A stretch of 64,000 nucleotides of DNA from Pelagophyceae sp. CCMP2097 (Eukaryota; Sar; Pelagophyceae): the NCBI GenBank assembly GCA_026770575.1, contig MU657171.1, positions 511,141 through 575,140 on the forward strand, written 5' to 3'. Below are positions 40,910 to 51,499 of the stretch, piece by piece. A program made the translations under genes and the position numbers. Numbering within the stretch: position 1 is the first letter of the stretch; every line of letters begins with the position of its first letter. The notes beneath the pieces were generated by a model that worked only from the letters and a program-made list of their open reading frames with translations, searched no databases and was not told where the DNA came from.

Positions 40910-42793
40910 ATGTCGCTTACGGCGCTTTGCGCAGGCGTACGGCATCCGGGCGCTGCTGGGCGAGGTGCCGCTGGAGCAGCTGAACTTGGGGCGGCTGTTG
41001 GACATCTCCGAGGCGGCCGTCAAGGAGGCCGCGGCGCTGCTCCACGCCACGCGCCGCAGGCCCACCGCGCAGCACCGCGCCGCCGCACAGCCGGATCCGA
41101 TAAAGCGCTGCGACCGCCAAAACGTCCTCCGCGCATGGCCGTGAGTCCGGGGCCCGCCGTCGCGGAGAGCCGCGGCGAGCGCCTCGGCGTGGTGCTTTCG
41201 CTCGACTGCGCGGCCACGGCGAGGTCCGCCCGAGCGTGGGCGGTAGGTTCGTCGACGACGGCGGCGTGGCAGCTGCGATTGGCGCGGATGCACCACGGGC
41301 GGCGCCGTTCCACGCGGTGTGCGCCCGGGCGCAGGTGCGCCGCGCAAAGTCCACGTTCGCCGCGCTCCGCCGCGCGCCGGACCGCCTGCCCCGCGACCTC
41401 CTCGCCACGGCCGTCGCAGAGTGCGTCCTTTAATATCCTGCGCCGGCGGCCGCGCGGCTCCCGAAGGAGGCGCTCACGCGTTTGCCCGCGCAGGCTCGTC
41501 GGCCGGCCGCTGACGCGGGGCGAGGTGGCCGCGCTGCAGCGCCGCGACGACTCTGAGCTGCGGCCACGGTCGCTGCACCGCTCGGCGGATATTACCGAGG
41601 TGGAATTCCTGCGCATCGCGCGCCGCTTCGCCACGGAGCCCGAGCCGGAGGACGAATTGCAGTCCGACGAGGACGCCGCCGAAGACGCGTGGGCGGCGGC
41701 CGTCGACGACGGCGACGACGACGACGAGGCGCGCGACGACGACGCCTGGCGCTTCTCGACGCGCGACGAGGGGCGGACAACGAGGCCGGACGCGCCTGCC
41801 CGCGAGCCTGCGGCGGCCCGCGAGCCCGCGCCTGCCCGCGAGCCGCAGGCCCGCGAGCCCGCGCAAAAGGCGAGCAAGAAACTGGCTGCGTTCTTTGCTT
41901 CGACGGCTTCGGCGCCCGCGGCGCCGCGGCACGACCCGCCCGCCGCCGCGCGGCCGCAGAGCGCGCGCGCGCAGCGACCACCCGAGGCCCGCGACGCAGC
42001 GGCGGACCGGCGCGGCGCCTCGGCGGCGGGCGCGCGGCCGAGGCCAACGGCGGCGCCGGCGGTGTCGATGAGCAGCTTCGTGCGCCCGGTGCCGTCGGCG
42101 CAGACGGCGTCGAGCGCGGCGCGGCAGCTGCCGCCGGCGCCGAAGCACGTCTACAGGGCCGACGCGCCATGGCGCGTACCCATCTCGACGGACAAGGGCG
42201 CCAATCTCGGCGGTGAGCTGTGGCGTATATCCATCTCGGCCGAAGCGCGCCACACGCGTCGACTCGTAGGCGGCGCGCAGCTCAACGCCGGGCGGACGGC
42301 GGCGGCAAGTCTGCCGCGGTACCTGCGGCAGACGGAGTCGCGCATCAAGCCCGAACTCGAGGCTCGGCGCGCAGCGCTGCGTCACGACAAGTCGGCCACC
42401 GCGCGGTGCTCGGCGGCCGCCGTCGCGCGCCAAACGCTCGACGGCCTCCGGCGCGCCGACGGCGCCGCTGACGACGCCGCAGACCGCCTTGCCGCCCTCC
42501 GCCGCAGCAAACCGCGCGCCGTCGACATCGCAGACGCGTTTCTCGGCTCGCCCCTCGTCTCGCACTGGGACCTCGGCCGCGAGCCCCTCGAAACGGCGCT
42601 GCCGCGGCGGAGCTATGACGACGCCACGACGGCGACGACGTCTGACGACGACGACGACGACGACGACACGCCCGTCGAAGCGTCGTCGTGGGTCGGCGAC
42701 TTTGGCCCGGCGCACACGCACGCGCGGCGCACGACGCCGATCCAAGACGACGACGAAGAGGACGACGACGACGACGACGCCGAGGAGGAATGA
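40910..42793 (+). CDS. Hypothetical acidic/low-complexity protein, multi-exon
   Basis: Unrecognised. Coding-like blocks: AYGIRALLGEVPLEQLNLGR with LLDISEAAVKEAAALLHA (from about 40934, after a GCAG acceptor); GGRFVDDGGVAAAIGADAPR to DLLATAVAE (about 41228-41422); then, after a GTGCGT...GCAG intron, LVGRPLTRGEVAALQRRDDS onward to 42793. The last exon holds an acidic stretch, Arg-Glu-Pro-Ala repeats (41795-41870), Pro/Ala linkers, a helical part (AVARQTLDGLRRADGAADDA) and poly-Asp ends. The first exon and two junctions are not resolved, so the start is nominal. No catalytic motif or targeting leader was identified. Confidence 0.45.
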   Translation: MSLTALCAGVRHPGAAGRGAAGAAELGAAVGHLRGGRQGGRGAAPRHAPQAHRAAPRRRTAGSDKALRPPKRPPRMAVSPGPAVAESRGERLGVVLSLDCAATARSARAWAVGSSTTAAWQLRLARMHHGRRRSTRCAPGRRCAAQSPRSPRSAARRTACPATSSPRPSQSASFNILRRRPRGSRRRRSRVCPRRLVGRPLTRGEVAALQRRDDSELRPRSLHRSADITEVEFLRIARRFATEPEPEDELQSDEDAAEDAWAAAVDDGDDDDEARDDDAWRFSTRDEGRTTRPDAPAREPAAAREPAPAREPQAREPAQKASKKLAAFFASTASAPAAPRHDPPAAARPQSARAQRPPEARDAAADRRGASAAGARPRPTAAPAVSMSSFVRPVPSAQTASSAARQLPPAPKHVYRADAPWRVPISTDKGANLGGELWRISISAEARHTRRLVGGAQLNAGRTAAASLPRYLRQTESRIKPELEARRAALRHDKSATARCSAAAVARQTLDGLRRADGAADDAADRLAALRRSKPRAVDIADAFLGSPLVSHWDLGREPLETALPRRSYDDATTATTSDDDDDDDDTPVEASSWVGDFGPAHTHARRTTPIQDDDEEDDDDDDAEEE

Positions 42794-42935
42794 CCGCGTC
42801 GATCCGAGCCGCCGCCTTGTGAGGGACCCGAGGCCGGCTCGTTTCTTAACCGGACCCGCCTCTTCTTGCGACTGTACCGGCGCCGCGCGTCGACGGTCTT
42901 TGTCACGACACACAGTGCATAAATTGTCAATTGTG

Positions 42936-43829
42936 TTATGCCGGCCGCTTCTCGGCGACGGCATCGGTCACGGAGCTGCCGCCGACGTTTGGGGGCGACG
43001 TGGCTTCGACCTTTGGGGCCTGGTGGTGGTGGTTGGGCGGCGGGTGCTCGCGGTGCGCCCGCGCTTTCCTGGCCGCGTCGGGCGCCGGCGCGCCGCGCGT
43101 CTGCGAGAGCTCGCCCTCGTCGTCGTCGATCGTCGTCAGGAGCATCGCCGTGCGGAGCTTCACCTGCGGCGTCGGCGTCGCGGCAGACGCGCGCCCCGGG
43201 AAGGCGCGGACGGCGGCGGACCTGGCCGATGTGGTCCTCGAGCTCCTTGCGCGCGAGCTTTGCACGGTCGCGCTGCTCCGTCAGCTCGGCGAGGCGCGTC
43301 TTGGCGTAGATCAGCCGGCTCAGCGCCGCCGGGTCGTCGTCGTAGGACAGCGACTCGCGCGACGCCGACGCTGGCCCACTCAAGCTGCCGCTCTCGAGCC
43401 GCAGCGACGCGTGCTCCTCGGCCAGCGAAACGTCCTCGCCTAGCGAGTCGTCGGGAGAGGATCCCCTTCGCCGAGTCTCTTCAAGGGGTCGATCTCACGC
43501 GCGGCGCGCGCGGACTCGACGTCGGCAAGTTCGGCCTGGGACCGCAAAGACGCTGCCTGGAAGTCGGTCCGCGTGAGCTCTGCCGCGATGGCCGCCCTGC
43601 GCGGCGCACGTGCGCGCGGCGCGCGGTCCCGGGAAGCCCCGACGCACGCGCGCTCCTCGAGGGAGGCGACCTCGTCGAGGAGCTCTTCGTTAACGCGCTC
43701 CGTGTCGGCGACGGCCATGTACAGCCTCGCCACGTCGTCGACATACGCTTTCGCGGAGGCCGCCGTATACGGCGACACCGCCGACGCCGCGCCGCCCGAC
43801 GGGCCCTGGCCCTCGGCCGCCGCGTCCAT
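42936..43829 (-). CDS. Coiled-coil protein of unknown function
   Basis: Three exons read on the minus strand. The first (from ATG 43829, MDAAAEGQGPSGG) gives VDDVARLYMAVADTERVNEE and EVASLEERA. The second starts after a CTAG acceptor near 43440 and encodes EDVSLAEEHASLRLESGSLS and AKTRLAELTEQRDRAKLARK with ELEDHIGQ. The third, after GCAG near 43165, encodes VKLRTAMLLTTIDDDEGELS and ends SSVTDAVAEKRPA at 42936. Long heptad-like helices dominate. The open frame continues upstream of 43829, so an earlier start in another exon is possible. Head-to-head with the J-domain gene about 130 bp away. Confidence 0.55.
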
Positions 43830-43958
43830 GTATACGATCGCTAAATCGACGCTCTTTGAATTGATCAAGTCCTCTTGCCGAAGGCGCCCGTTTGGCGATT
43901 GTTCGGAGGGCACTGGCACTGGCACTCATCTGTTCTCCGCGCGGCGTCAAGGGCCGCC

Positions 43959-45500
43959 ATGTCGCACGACCCGCGGAGCGGCGACTACTACAAGGTGCGC
44001 CGTCTGCTTCGGGCCGCGGTGCCGCGCGGACGGCGCGGTAGGTGCTGGGCGTGCCGCGGAACGCGGACACCGCCGCCCTGAAAAAGGCCTACCGCAAGCT
44101 CGCCATCAAGTGTGAGTCCGCTTCTTCGAGGGCCCGCGATATGCGCGGCATTATGCCACCCGCGTAGACCACCCGGACAAGAACCCGGACGACCCGACTT
44201 CGGAGGAGCTTTTCAAAAACGTCGCAGAGGCTTATGACGTCCTCTCCGACCCGCAGAACCGCGCAGCCTACGACAACTACGGCAAGGACGGCGCGCGCGC
44301 GTCGGAGCAGCAGGGCGCCGACTTTGGCGGCGGCGGCGGCGGCGGCTTCCCGCAAGGCGGCTTCCAAGGAGGCGGCTTTGGCGGCGGCGGCATGCCGGGA
44401 GGCTTCGGCGGCATGCCCGGCGGCGGCGGCCAACGCATGGACCCGAAGCGCGCCGCGGAAGTCTTTTCCATGTTCTTCGGCGGAGACGACCCGTTTGGCA
44501 GTGAGCCGCCGCGCGCTTGTCGGTTATAGGATGCCCTCGTCGTCGCAGTCGCACGTCCCTGATCGACAAACACCGCCGCGCGGCCGCGCGAGCCCGCGCG
44601 GTAGGCGGCGACGGCCCCGGCGGTGCGCGGATAAACATGATGCACGGCGGCTTTGGCGGCGGCGGCTTCGACGGCGGCGGTTTCGGCGGCGGTGGCTTCC
44701 CGCCGGGCATGATGGGCCTCGGCGGCTTTGGCGGCATGGGCATGCCGCCGGCGCTCAGGCGAGTTGGCCCCGAGACGGGTCCCTGCCTCGGCGGTGGACC
44801 GCAGACGGACCCTCGAGAGGCTGCGGACGGACCCTTAACGGACGCGCGGTAGGCGGCCACCGGCGCGCTTCGACGTCCTCGCGCCCGGCGCGGCCGTCAT
44901 GCTCACGGGCCTCGTCGGCGCTGCCGACAAGAACGACGAGATCGGCAAGATTGAGCGCTACGACGACCAAAAGTGCGTTTATATCAAGTCGATGCTTCGC
45001 GACGGGCCTTTTCGCAGGGGCCGCTACACCGTGCGGCTCGACGAGACGCAGGAGGCGATGGCGCTCAAGCCGGAGAATCTGGTGCAGCTGCTGAAAGGCG
45101 TCATCTTGGCTGGGATTACTTCGAACGAAGCGCTCAACGGCAAGTCGGGCACACTCGTCGCGCGGCGCGGGGACCGCGGGCCGGACGCGCGCTTCGTCGT
45201 CGTCCTCGCCTCGGGCAAGCAGACGGTGGCCGTCAAGGCCGAGAACCTGCTCTTGCCAAAGGGCGCCCTCGTCGCCATCGTCGGTGAGGCCCTTTACGGA
45301 CTGTCGCAGACCCCCTTTGCGTCGTCCTGCGTTGCGAGCCCCCTTTGCGGACGCCGCGCGCAGGCGTCTTGTCCAAGCCGCACCTCAACGGGAAGAATGC
45401 GACCGTCGTCTCCTGGGACGCCGCGAGTCAGAGGTACCTCGTCCAAATCTCGACGGCGGATCAGCTCCGCCTCAAGAAGGAAAACGTCCTCCTCGTATAA
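43959..45500 (+). CDS. J-domain (DnaJ/Hsp40) co-chaperone with Gly-rich linker and repeated novel C-terminal domain
   Basis: Hsp70 co-chaperone. Six exons: 43959-43994, 44042-44111, 44168-44500, 44605 to about 44758, 44853-45283 and 45364-45500, phases consistent. The J domain is rebuilt by splicing: [43 protein letters not shown] (HPD intact), and [21 protein letters not shown] Gly/Phe/Met-rich linker with GGFGGGG-type repeats follows. The C-terminal ~210 residues are not the usual DnaJ substrate domain. They contain repeated small beta units: [20 protein letters not shown] with [20 protein letters not shown] and [11 protein letters not shown], then [13 protein letters not shown] with VKAENLLLP, then [12 protein letters not shown] with LKKENVLLV. 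Intron 4 appears to be GC-AG (AG/GCGAGT). Confidence 0.82.
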
Positions 45501-45784
45501 CGCGGCCCGCCAAGACGGCGCCGCGCGCGGCCGGACCGCATCGGAGTCGACGGCGCTCGCGGCAGAAATAAATCACAATCATACTCGGAACGAAGATGAA
45601 GCCCCTTAAACTTCGTTGGACGCCCGCTTGATGCCCGCTCGCCTGCGCCCGCCGATCCTGTCGGAGCCTGCCACGACGCACACGCGTGTTCGAGGGACGG
45701 TGTGGGAGTTCGTGCTTTGAATCCCGGCGCCTTGTTTGAAGCGTACACGCCCGTTGATAGGCGCACAATCGGCCGCCGATGCCT

Positions 45785-47408
45785 TTACTCAAAGGCGATC
45801 ATCTCCAGATCGGCCGTCGGATCGTCGTCGTCGCCGGTCTCGTCGCCGTCGGGCTCCGCGAGCGTCGCGGCTGCGCCCTGCGCGATCCCTTGGCGCGCGA
45901 GGCTCGGCGGCCGCGCGGCAACGGCGTCTTGCATCGCTCGGATGGCCCCTCGTATGGCGGCGGCGACGTCGACGCGCATATCGCGCGGCGTGCCGATGTG
46001 GCCCGGGAGCAGCGACACGGGCGAATTTTCGTCGAGGAGCACAGAAACGCCGCCCGCCGCCGCCGCCGCCGCGCCGGCGCCGCAGTCGCCGCCGGCGTCG
46101 TCGAAGAACGGCTGCGGGCCGTGCATCGACGCTAAAAGGCCCGCGACGGCGCGCAGGCTGTCGTCGTCGTCGACGGCATCAGCGCGCGTCTCCGGCTCGC
46201 TCGGGAGTTCGCCGCGCGTCTCTGGCTCGCTTGCGCGGCCAAAGTACGACTTGCCCCCGCCGTCGCGCTCCGCCTCGCCCCGCTCGGCGGCCTTGCGGCG
46301 CAGGAAGCCGAGGAGCGCACCGCGGCGGTCGCAGAGCACGCGCGCGGCGTCGAGCGCGTCGCTCTGCGAGACGGCGGCAAGCGGCGTGACTTCCACCGGC
46401 GGCGCCGCCCACGCGGCCTCGCCGACACCAGCGCCGCGCTGCAGCCGCATGCACGGCTCCGCCGTAGCGCGGCGGTCCGGCCGCGCCTGGTAGATGCGCT
46501 GCTCGTACGCGGCCTCGCCTCGCGTGCGGACGTAGCCGCGCTCGCATGCCATGGCGGCGAACCAGCGGCGCAGGTGCGGGAAGCCGCCCTCCGGCGCGTC
46601 GTCTCCAAAGCAATCTCGCGGCTCCGACGCGAGCACGTCGAGGCCTTTGAAGAACTTGTAGTTGTGCGCCAAGCGGGTGAGGAACCCGACAAAGGCGGCG
46701 TCTGCGAGCGTCGGCGAGGCGCAGCCGAAGAATGGGCCGCCCTCAGCCGCCAGGTCGGCTTCGAGTTCGCCGAGCTTCGTCAACGCCGCCGCGCGCAGCG
46801 TCGCCTCGCGGCCGGGTTTGACGTTGTGCAGCCAATCGTCGCCGTCGCAGTCGTAGCGGTCCGACGTCTCCGCGAGGCGCAGCAGCCGCGCCTCGGAGGC
46901 CGGAGGCAGCATGCACGGCGCCTAGCACTGTTTTCAGTAGATGCGCGGGCTGGATGCACAGAGAAGACGACCACTGCAGAAGTACTCACCGGGAAGGCGC
47001 GCTCGAGGGCGCGCATAATGTCGAGCGACTCGGTTATGACGATTCCGTCGAGCTCGATTGCGGGCACGACGCCCGACGGCACGAGCTCCAAGTACCAATC
47101 CGGCTTGGGCGGCTCGCACGGGTCGCTTCGCAGGTGCACGCGCTTCGTCGCGTAGTTTACGCCCTTTTGCTCCAGGAAGAACCACACGCGGTGGCAGAAC
47201 GGGCACCACCTACGCTCTCGAGTGGGCGGCTTCGAGTGCGATTCGGACGCCGGCCGGCGGACGCGTTGGCGTCGCGGTAGAGCACAACGCGCGGCGCCCC
47301 GCCGTCGGGCGCGTTGCGGCGCCGCGCTTCGATGGCGTCCCACGACGGGAGCGCGCCGCCTTGGCGGCAGAGGCCCGACGCCGTCGTCGTCCCCTTGGAG
47401 CGCTTCAT
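45785..47408 (-). CDS. Glutathione S-transferase-like protein (paralogue 2)
   Basis: Three exons: about 47408 to 47268 (start nominal at MKRSKGTTTASG), 47209-46990, and 46921-45785. Splicing yields RVVLYRDANA-WCPFCHRVWFFLE, a thioredoxin-fold N-terminus with CPFC, then GVVPAIELDGIVITESLDIM. The C-terminal part is helical (LRRLAETSDRYDCDG, FFGCASPTLADAAFVGFLTR, RWFAAMACERGYV) and ends with GHIGTPRDMRVDVAAAIRGA, matching the PRDM...AA.R motif of the paralogue at 37398-39474. An acidic/Ala-rich insert precedes that motif, and a Thr/Asp-rich tail follows. A further 5' exon with a targeting leader may be missing. Likely thiol transferase or dehydroascorbate-reductase-like; substrate unknown. Confidence 0.75.
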
Positions 47409-47549
47409 CAAGAACAAAACACGTCCGCGCGGCTCGCCGAAGCCTTTGGCGATCACGACGATCGCAGCCGCAAAGCGACCGCTAGAGCCCCCTCGAGTCC
47501 CTCCGCGCCCGGCGCCGTATTGCTCTCGAGGGGCGGTCCCTCAACGGTC

Positions 47550-50500
47550 ATGGAGGCGCTGCACGCGACGCTGCTGGCGGCGGCGGACGGCGGCGGCGGC
47601 GCCGCGCGCGCGTCGGCGGAGCAGCAGCTCGCGGCCATGGAAAAGGCCTGCGGCGCAGGTGCGCCCCACGCGCGTCATCCCCAGGCCCAACAAAAGACCG
47701 CAGGCGGCGCGGCCGAGGGCTACGTCTCGGCGCTCCTGGCCGTCATCTCCGCGGCAACGCGGCAGCGCCCTCCGGAAACGTCGAAGGATCCGCGGCCTTG
47801 CAAGCGTGTTCATCAGCGATCTTGAGAGGCGATCGACGATCCTTCGAGACCGGTCCCCTTTCAGGCCTCGGCGGCGCCCGCGGCGCGCCTCATGGGCGCC
47901 ATCTGCGTGCGCAACGTCGCGAACCGGCGGTGGAAGACGGGCCGGCGCGGCGGCGACTCCTGCGTCGCCGACGGCGAGAAGGCGGCCGTGCGGCTCTTTG
48001 CTGTCAACGGCGCGCTGCGCGAGGCCGACGGTTTGGTCTGGGCGCAGCTCCTCGAGTTGGCCCGCAAGCTGGCGAGGCAGGACTGGCCGCGCAGCTGGCC
48101 CGGCGCTTTGGAGGCCGTTTTCGAAAAGGTGGACGAGCGGCGCGGCCTAAATGCGCTCGCCGTGCTGGTCAAGGAGCTGTCGCGTAAGGTGCTCCCGGTG
48201 GACCGCCGGGCGTTTTCGGCGGCGGCGCTGCACCTCTTTTCGCCGTGCCGCGACCGCTTCCGCGCCGCCGCGGCGGAATTGCAGCGCGGCGCCAGCGGGG
48301 ACCGCGCCGCACTGGAGCCGCTCCTAGAGGCGGCGCTGCACTGGCTCAACGCCGCGGCGCGCCTCGCCATCGACAGCAGCGCCTTCGACCAGCTCGCCGC
48401 CCAGGGCGATCTCGACGGTCCGTCTGCGATGCGCCCGAGCTCCGCGCACGCCCGGTTTAGGTTTCTTCGAGGCGGTTTTGGGCCTCGAGCGAGTCTTTTC
48501 CGAGACGCCCCTGGAAACGTCGCGCCTCGAACGAAAGCTGCGTAAGCGCCTCTGCACCGTCGCGCGCGACGGCCTCCGGAGGCACGCCGACGTGTTCGGC
48601 GCGCGCTTCGCGGCGCCGTTCCTGCAACTCGCCGCGGACCGAGTCGTACGACCATCCGCAAGCGAGCCGCTCCTCTCGTCACGCACGGTCGCGCGCCTCG
48701 AGCTCCTCGCGCTCGCAGTCGACGCATCGCAACGCGTCCCAGGTGCGTCCTCGCAGTCGTCGGGTCTTCGGGTCGTAAGTGCTGCGTCCCCGCAGACGGC
48801 GCGGCGCGCGACGTGGCGCGGCAGTTCGTGCAGGCGCGCGCGCAGCCGCTGGCGCGGTGGCTCCTCGTCGAGTCTGGGGCGCTGGCCCTCTCGGCGTACG
48901 AGCTCGACGAGTGGGAGGAGGACCCCGAGGAGCACGCGTCTCGGTCCGACGAGGGTGGCGCCCCAGAGGCGAGCGGCGGCGACGTCGGCGCCGACGCCGA
49001 CGGCGCGCGCGCTTTGCGCGGCGCCGCCGAGGCGCTGCTCCTCTCGCTCGTCCAGGCGGAGCCGGCTCTGGCGGCGACGGTCGCGGCCGCGGCGTTCGGC
49101 GCCGACGCCCAAACCTTCGCGGCGGCGCTGGGGCACCCGGCGCGGTCCGACGCGCTGCGCCGCGGCGTCGCCGCGCACGATTCGGCGCTGCGCGCCGCGG
49201 GCATCTGCGCGTCTGCCGTCGTCGACGCCGTGCCCGAGGCGCCCGCGTGCTTCTCCGCGTGGTGCCGAGACGTCGCGGCGCCCGTGCTCCGCGGCCTGCG
49301 AGACTCGCCGGCGCCGGAGCACGCCGCCGTGCGCCGCCGGCTCTACTGGCTCGCGCGCTGCTGGGCCTTTGTGTTGGCGGGCGCGGCGGACGAGCGCCTC
49401 GCCGTCTGCGTCGAGGCCGTGCGCGATTCGGGCGCGGGCGATGTCGTGCTGCGCATGAGCGCCGTGCAGTGCCTCGTCGCGCTGAGCGTCGCGGGCAGCG
49501 CGTGGCCCGCGGAATTGGGCTTGGAAGCGACTCGGCGAGCTTTCGACCTCGCCGCTCACCTCGAAGACGCGGCGCACGTCCAGGCCGCAATCGACGCCGG
49601 GCGTTTCTTCGCGCAGCGCGCGCTGCAGGGCTTGAACGCGGCGCAGGGCACCGACGCCGAGAGGTGCGCCGTCGCGGCGGCCGTCTTCCAAGCCGTGCCG
49701 CAGCTCCTCGAGCGCGCCGCCGCCGCCTCGGCGCCGCCGGCTGTCTACGCCGCCATCCTCCGCGCGGCCAAGACGGCCCTCGTCGCCGGTCGGTCCTCGC
49801 CCGAGGCGACACAACTCTGCGTCGGCCTCGTTTCTGCGTTTGGGGACGCCGGCCGTGACGCCGAGTTGTGCTGCGGTCAGCCCGCCGCCGAGTTATGGCT
49901 CGAGGTGCTGCAGTCCGCCGAGGCCGCCGACGCGCCGCTCCTGGCCCTCGTGCCTCTCCTCGCGCCCCTCGTCGAGGCGCCGCGCGACTTGGAGCTGGGA
50001 AGGCATGTTGCCGCCCTCGCCTGCGCTTACGCCGCCCTCGGCGCGCCTGGCGCGCTGCGATGCCTCGCGCCCCTCGTCGCCCAAGTCTCGGCGCGCGCGA
50101 ACCGCGACGTCGACCGCGCCCTCGAGATGGCGCTCATCGCGAACCCTGACGCCGCACGCGCGCTCGTCGACTCGCCGCAGCTGCTCCGCGCCCTCGCGGC
50201 GTCGTCCTGCGAGGTTTCGCGGACGCCCGACGCGACCATCGCGCAGCACCTCGCCGTCCTCGCGCGCATGCTGCTCCTCGAGCCTGCAGGGCTCGAGGCC
50301 GCGCTGGGGGACGACGCGTTTTGGGCAGTCGTCGAACTCCTCCTCCGCGGCAAGGGCTGTCGCGCAGACGGCGGCGCCTCGTGCCGCGCCGCGCCGGCCG
50401 TCGCGGAAACTAGGACCGCGCCAGAGCAGAGTGAACGGAATTGCCGGGGAGAGACTGGGCGCGTGGTTATGGAGCTCACCCGCCGTAGGTGCTACGACGC

Positions 50501-50975
50501 CGGCGACGAGGACGCCGACGAGTCCCTGGTGGCGCACCGCGCCAAGGTCGGCGCGCTGGCTCTCCTGGCCGTCGTCGCGTCCGGGTCGGCGCTGGCGCGC
50601 CTCGACGACGTCCTCGCCCGCGCCGCCGACGCCGTGCGCCTCTGCGCAGCCGCGCAGCACCGGGGATTTGCCGGCGGCGCCGCGGCGCACCTCGCACGCG
50701 CGCCGCGCCTCGCGCCGCCCACGGGCTTTGCGGGCGACGGCGACGGCGCCGACGGCGACGCGCGCGACGACGAGCCCGACGACGACGCCGGCGCGACGCG
50801 CCTCGACGCCGTCTGCGCCTGGCGCGTCGGCCACGACGCCGTCGCCGCCGCGGACGTGCGCGCATGCGCGCGCGAGTCGCTCGCGGGCGCGGCGGCAAAA
50901 GTCGGCGAGCAGGCCGTGCGAGACGCCCTCGCCACCGTCGAGCCCAACACGCTCGCGCAACTCGGCCTCTCGTGA
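47550..50975 (+). CDS. Importin-11-like karyopherin-beta
   Basis: Nuclear transport receptor of HEAT repeats. Start ATG 47550 (MEALHATLLAAADGG), exon 1 to 47658, exon 2 from 47704, exon 3 from 47865; later introns lie near 48420-48471, 48751-48794 and 50390-50467. The donor of intron 2 is not clear. Family features: SAEQQLAAMEKACGA (importin-beta N-terminal helix pair), VRNVANRRWKTGRRG, LLELARKLARQDWPRSWPGA with LEAVFEKVDER, LAVLVKELSRKVLPVDRRAF, and YELDEWEEDPEEHASRSDEG, which closely matches the conserved WEEDPEEF of importin-11. Helical repeats then run to the stop. The acidic insert (GDGADGDARDDEPDDDAG) near the C-terminus is lineage-specific in appearance. Confidence 0.8.
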
Positions 50976-51499
50976 ATACAACCTAAACACGCCGCGAGCG
51001 ACTCGATGCGGGGGAATCGCGCCTGGGTCGGCTCTGGGCTCCCGGATGCATGCGTCGAGGGGCCGTCGAGGGTCCCGTGGATCTACGTAGGACATGGAGT
51101 GGGCAAAGGATCGCACCGTAGAGGGACCATCGCGACGCTGGCGCGACCGGCGAGTGGCGCAATCAGGTCCCGTGGACAGTGCGGTGGATGCACAAACGCA
51201 CGGTGTGCACAGGCGCCCGGTCGGACCGGACCGCCCCCGGGGAGGATCGGGTGACAGTGGTGGGGCCGGCGTATCGTTTGGTGGCACCACTGGCAGGGTG
51301 ACGTCGGAAAGAAAGGGCCCGGTCGAGCTGGATAGGGGGCGTGCAGGGCCTCGAGTGGAGACCTTCCCGGCTCGGGACGGAGATGCTCCAGTGGAGAGTC
51401 GATGCTCCAATAGCGAGGACGTTCAAGTTGGTCGAGCAATTGTCGGCGGCGGGCCTTCTTTTGACACAGTTTTAATTCTCATTGGTCTCGCTCGGGGCG
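50976..51499. other. Tail-to-tail intergenic region
   Basis: Between the stops of the importin (+) and the hypothetical gene (-). Contains GATGCTCCA twice (near 51381 and 51401). The 144-residue frame at 51094 has no recognisable sequence. No gene seen. Confidence 0.35.

Noticed and set aside
41474..42964. 496-residue minus-strand frame with long Val runs
   Set aside because: The Val runs are the complement of poly-Asp codons of the plus-strand gene; no independent coding signal.
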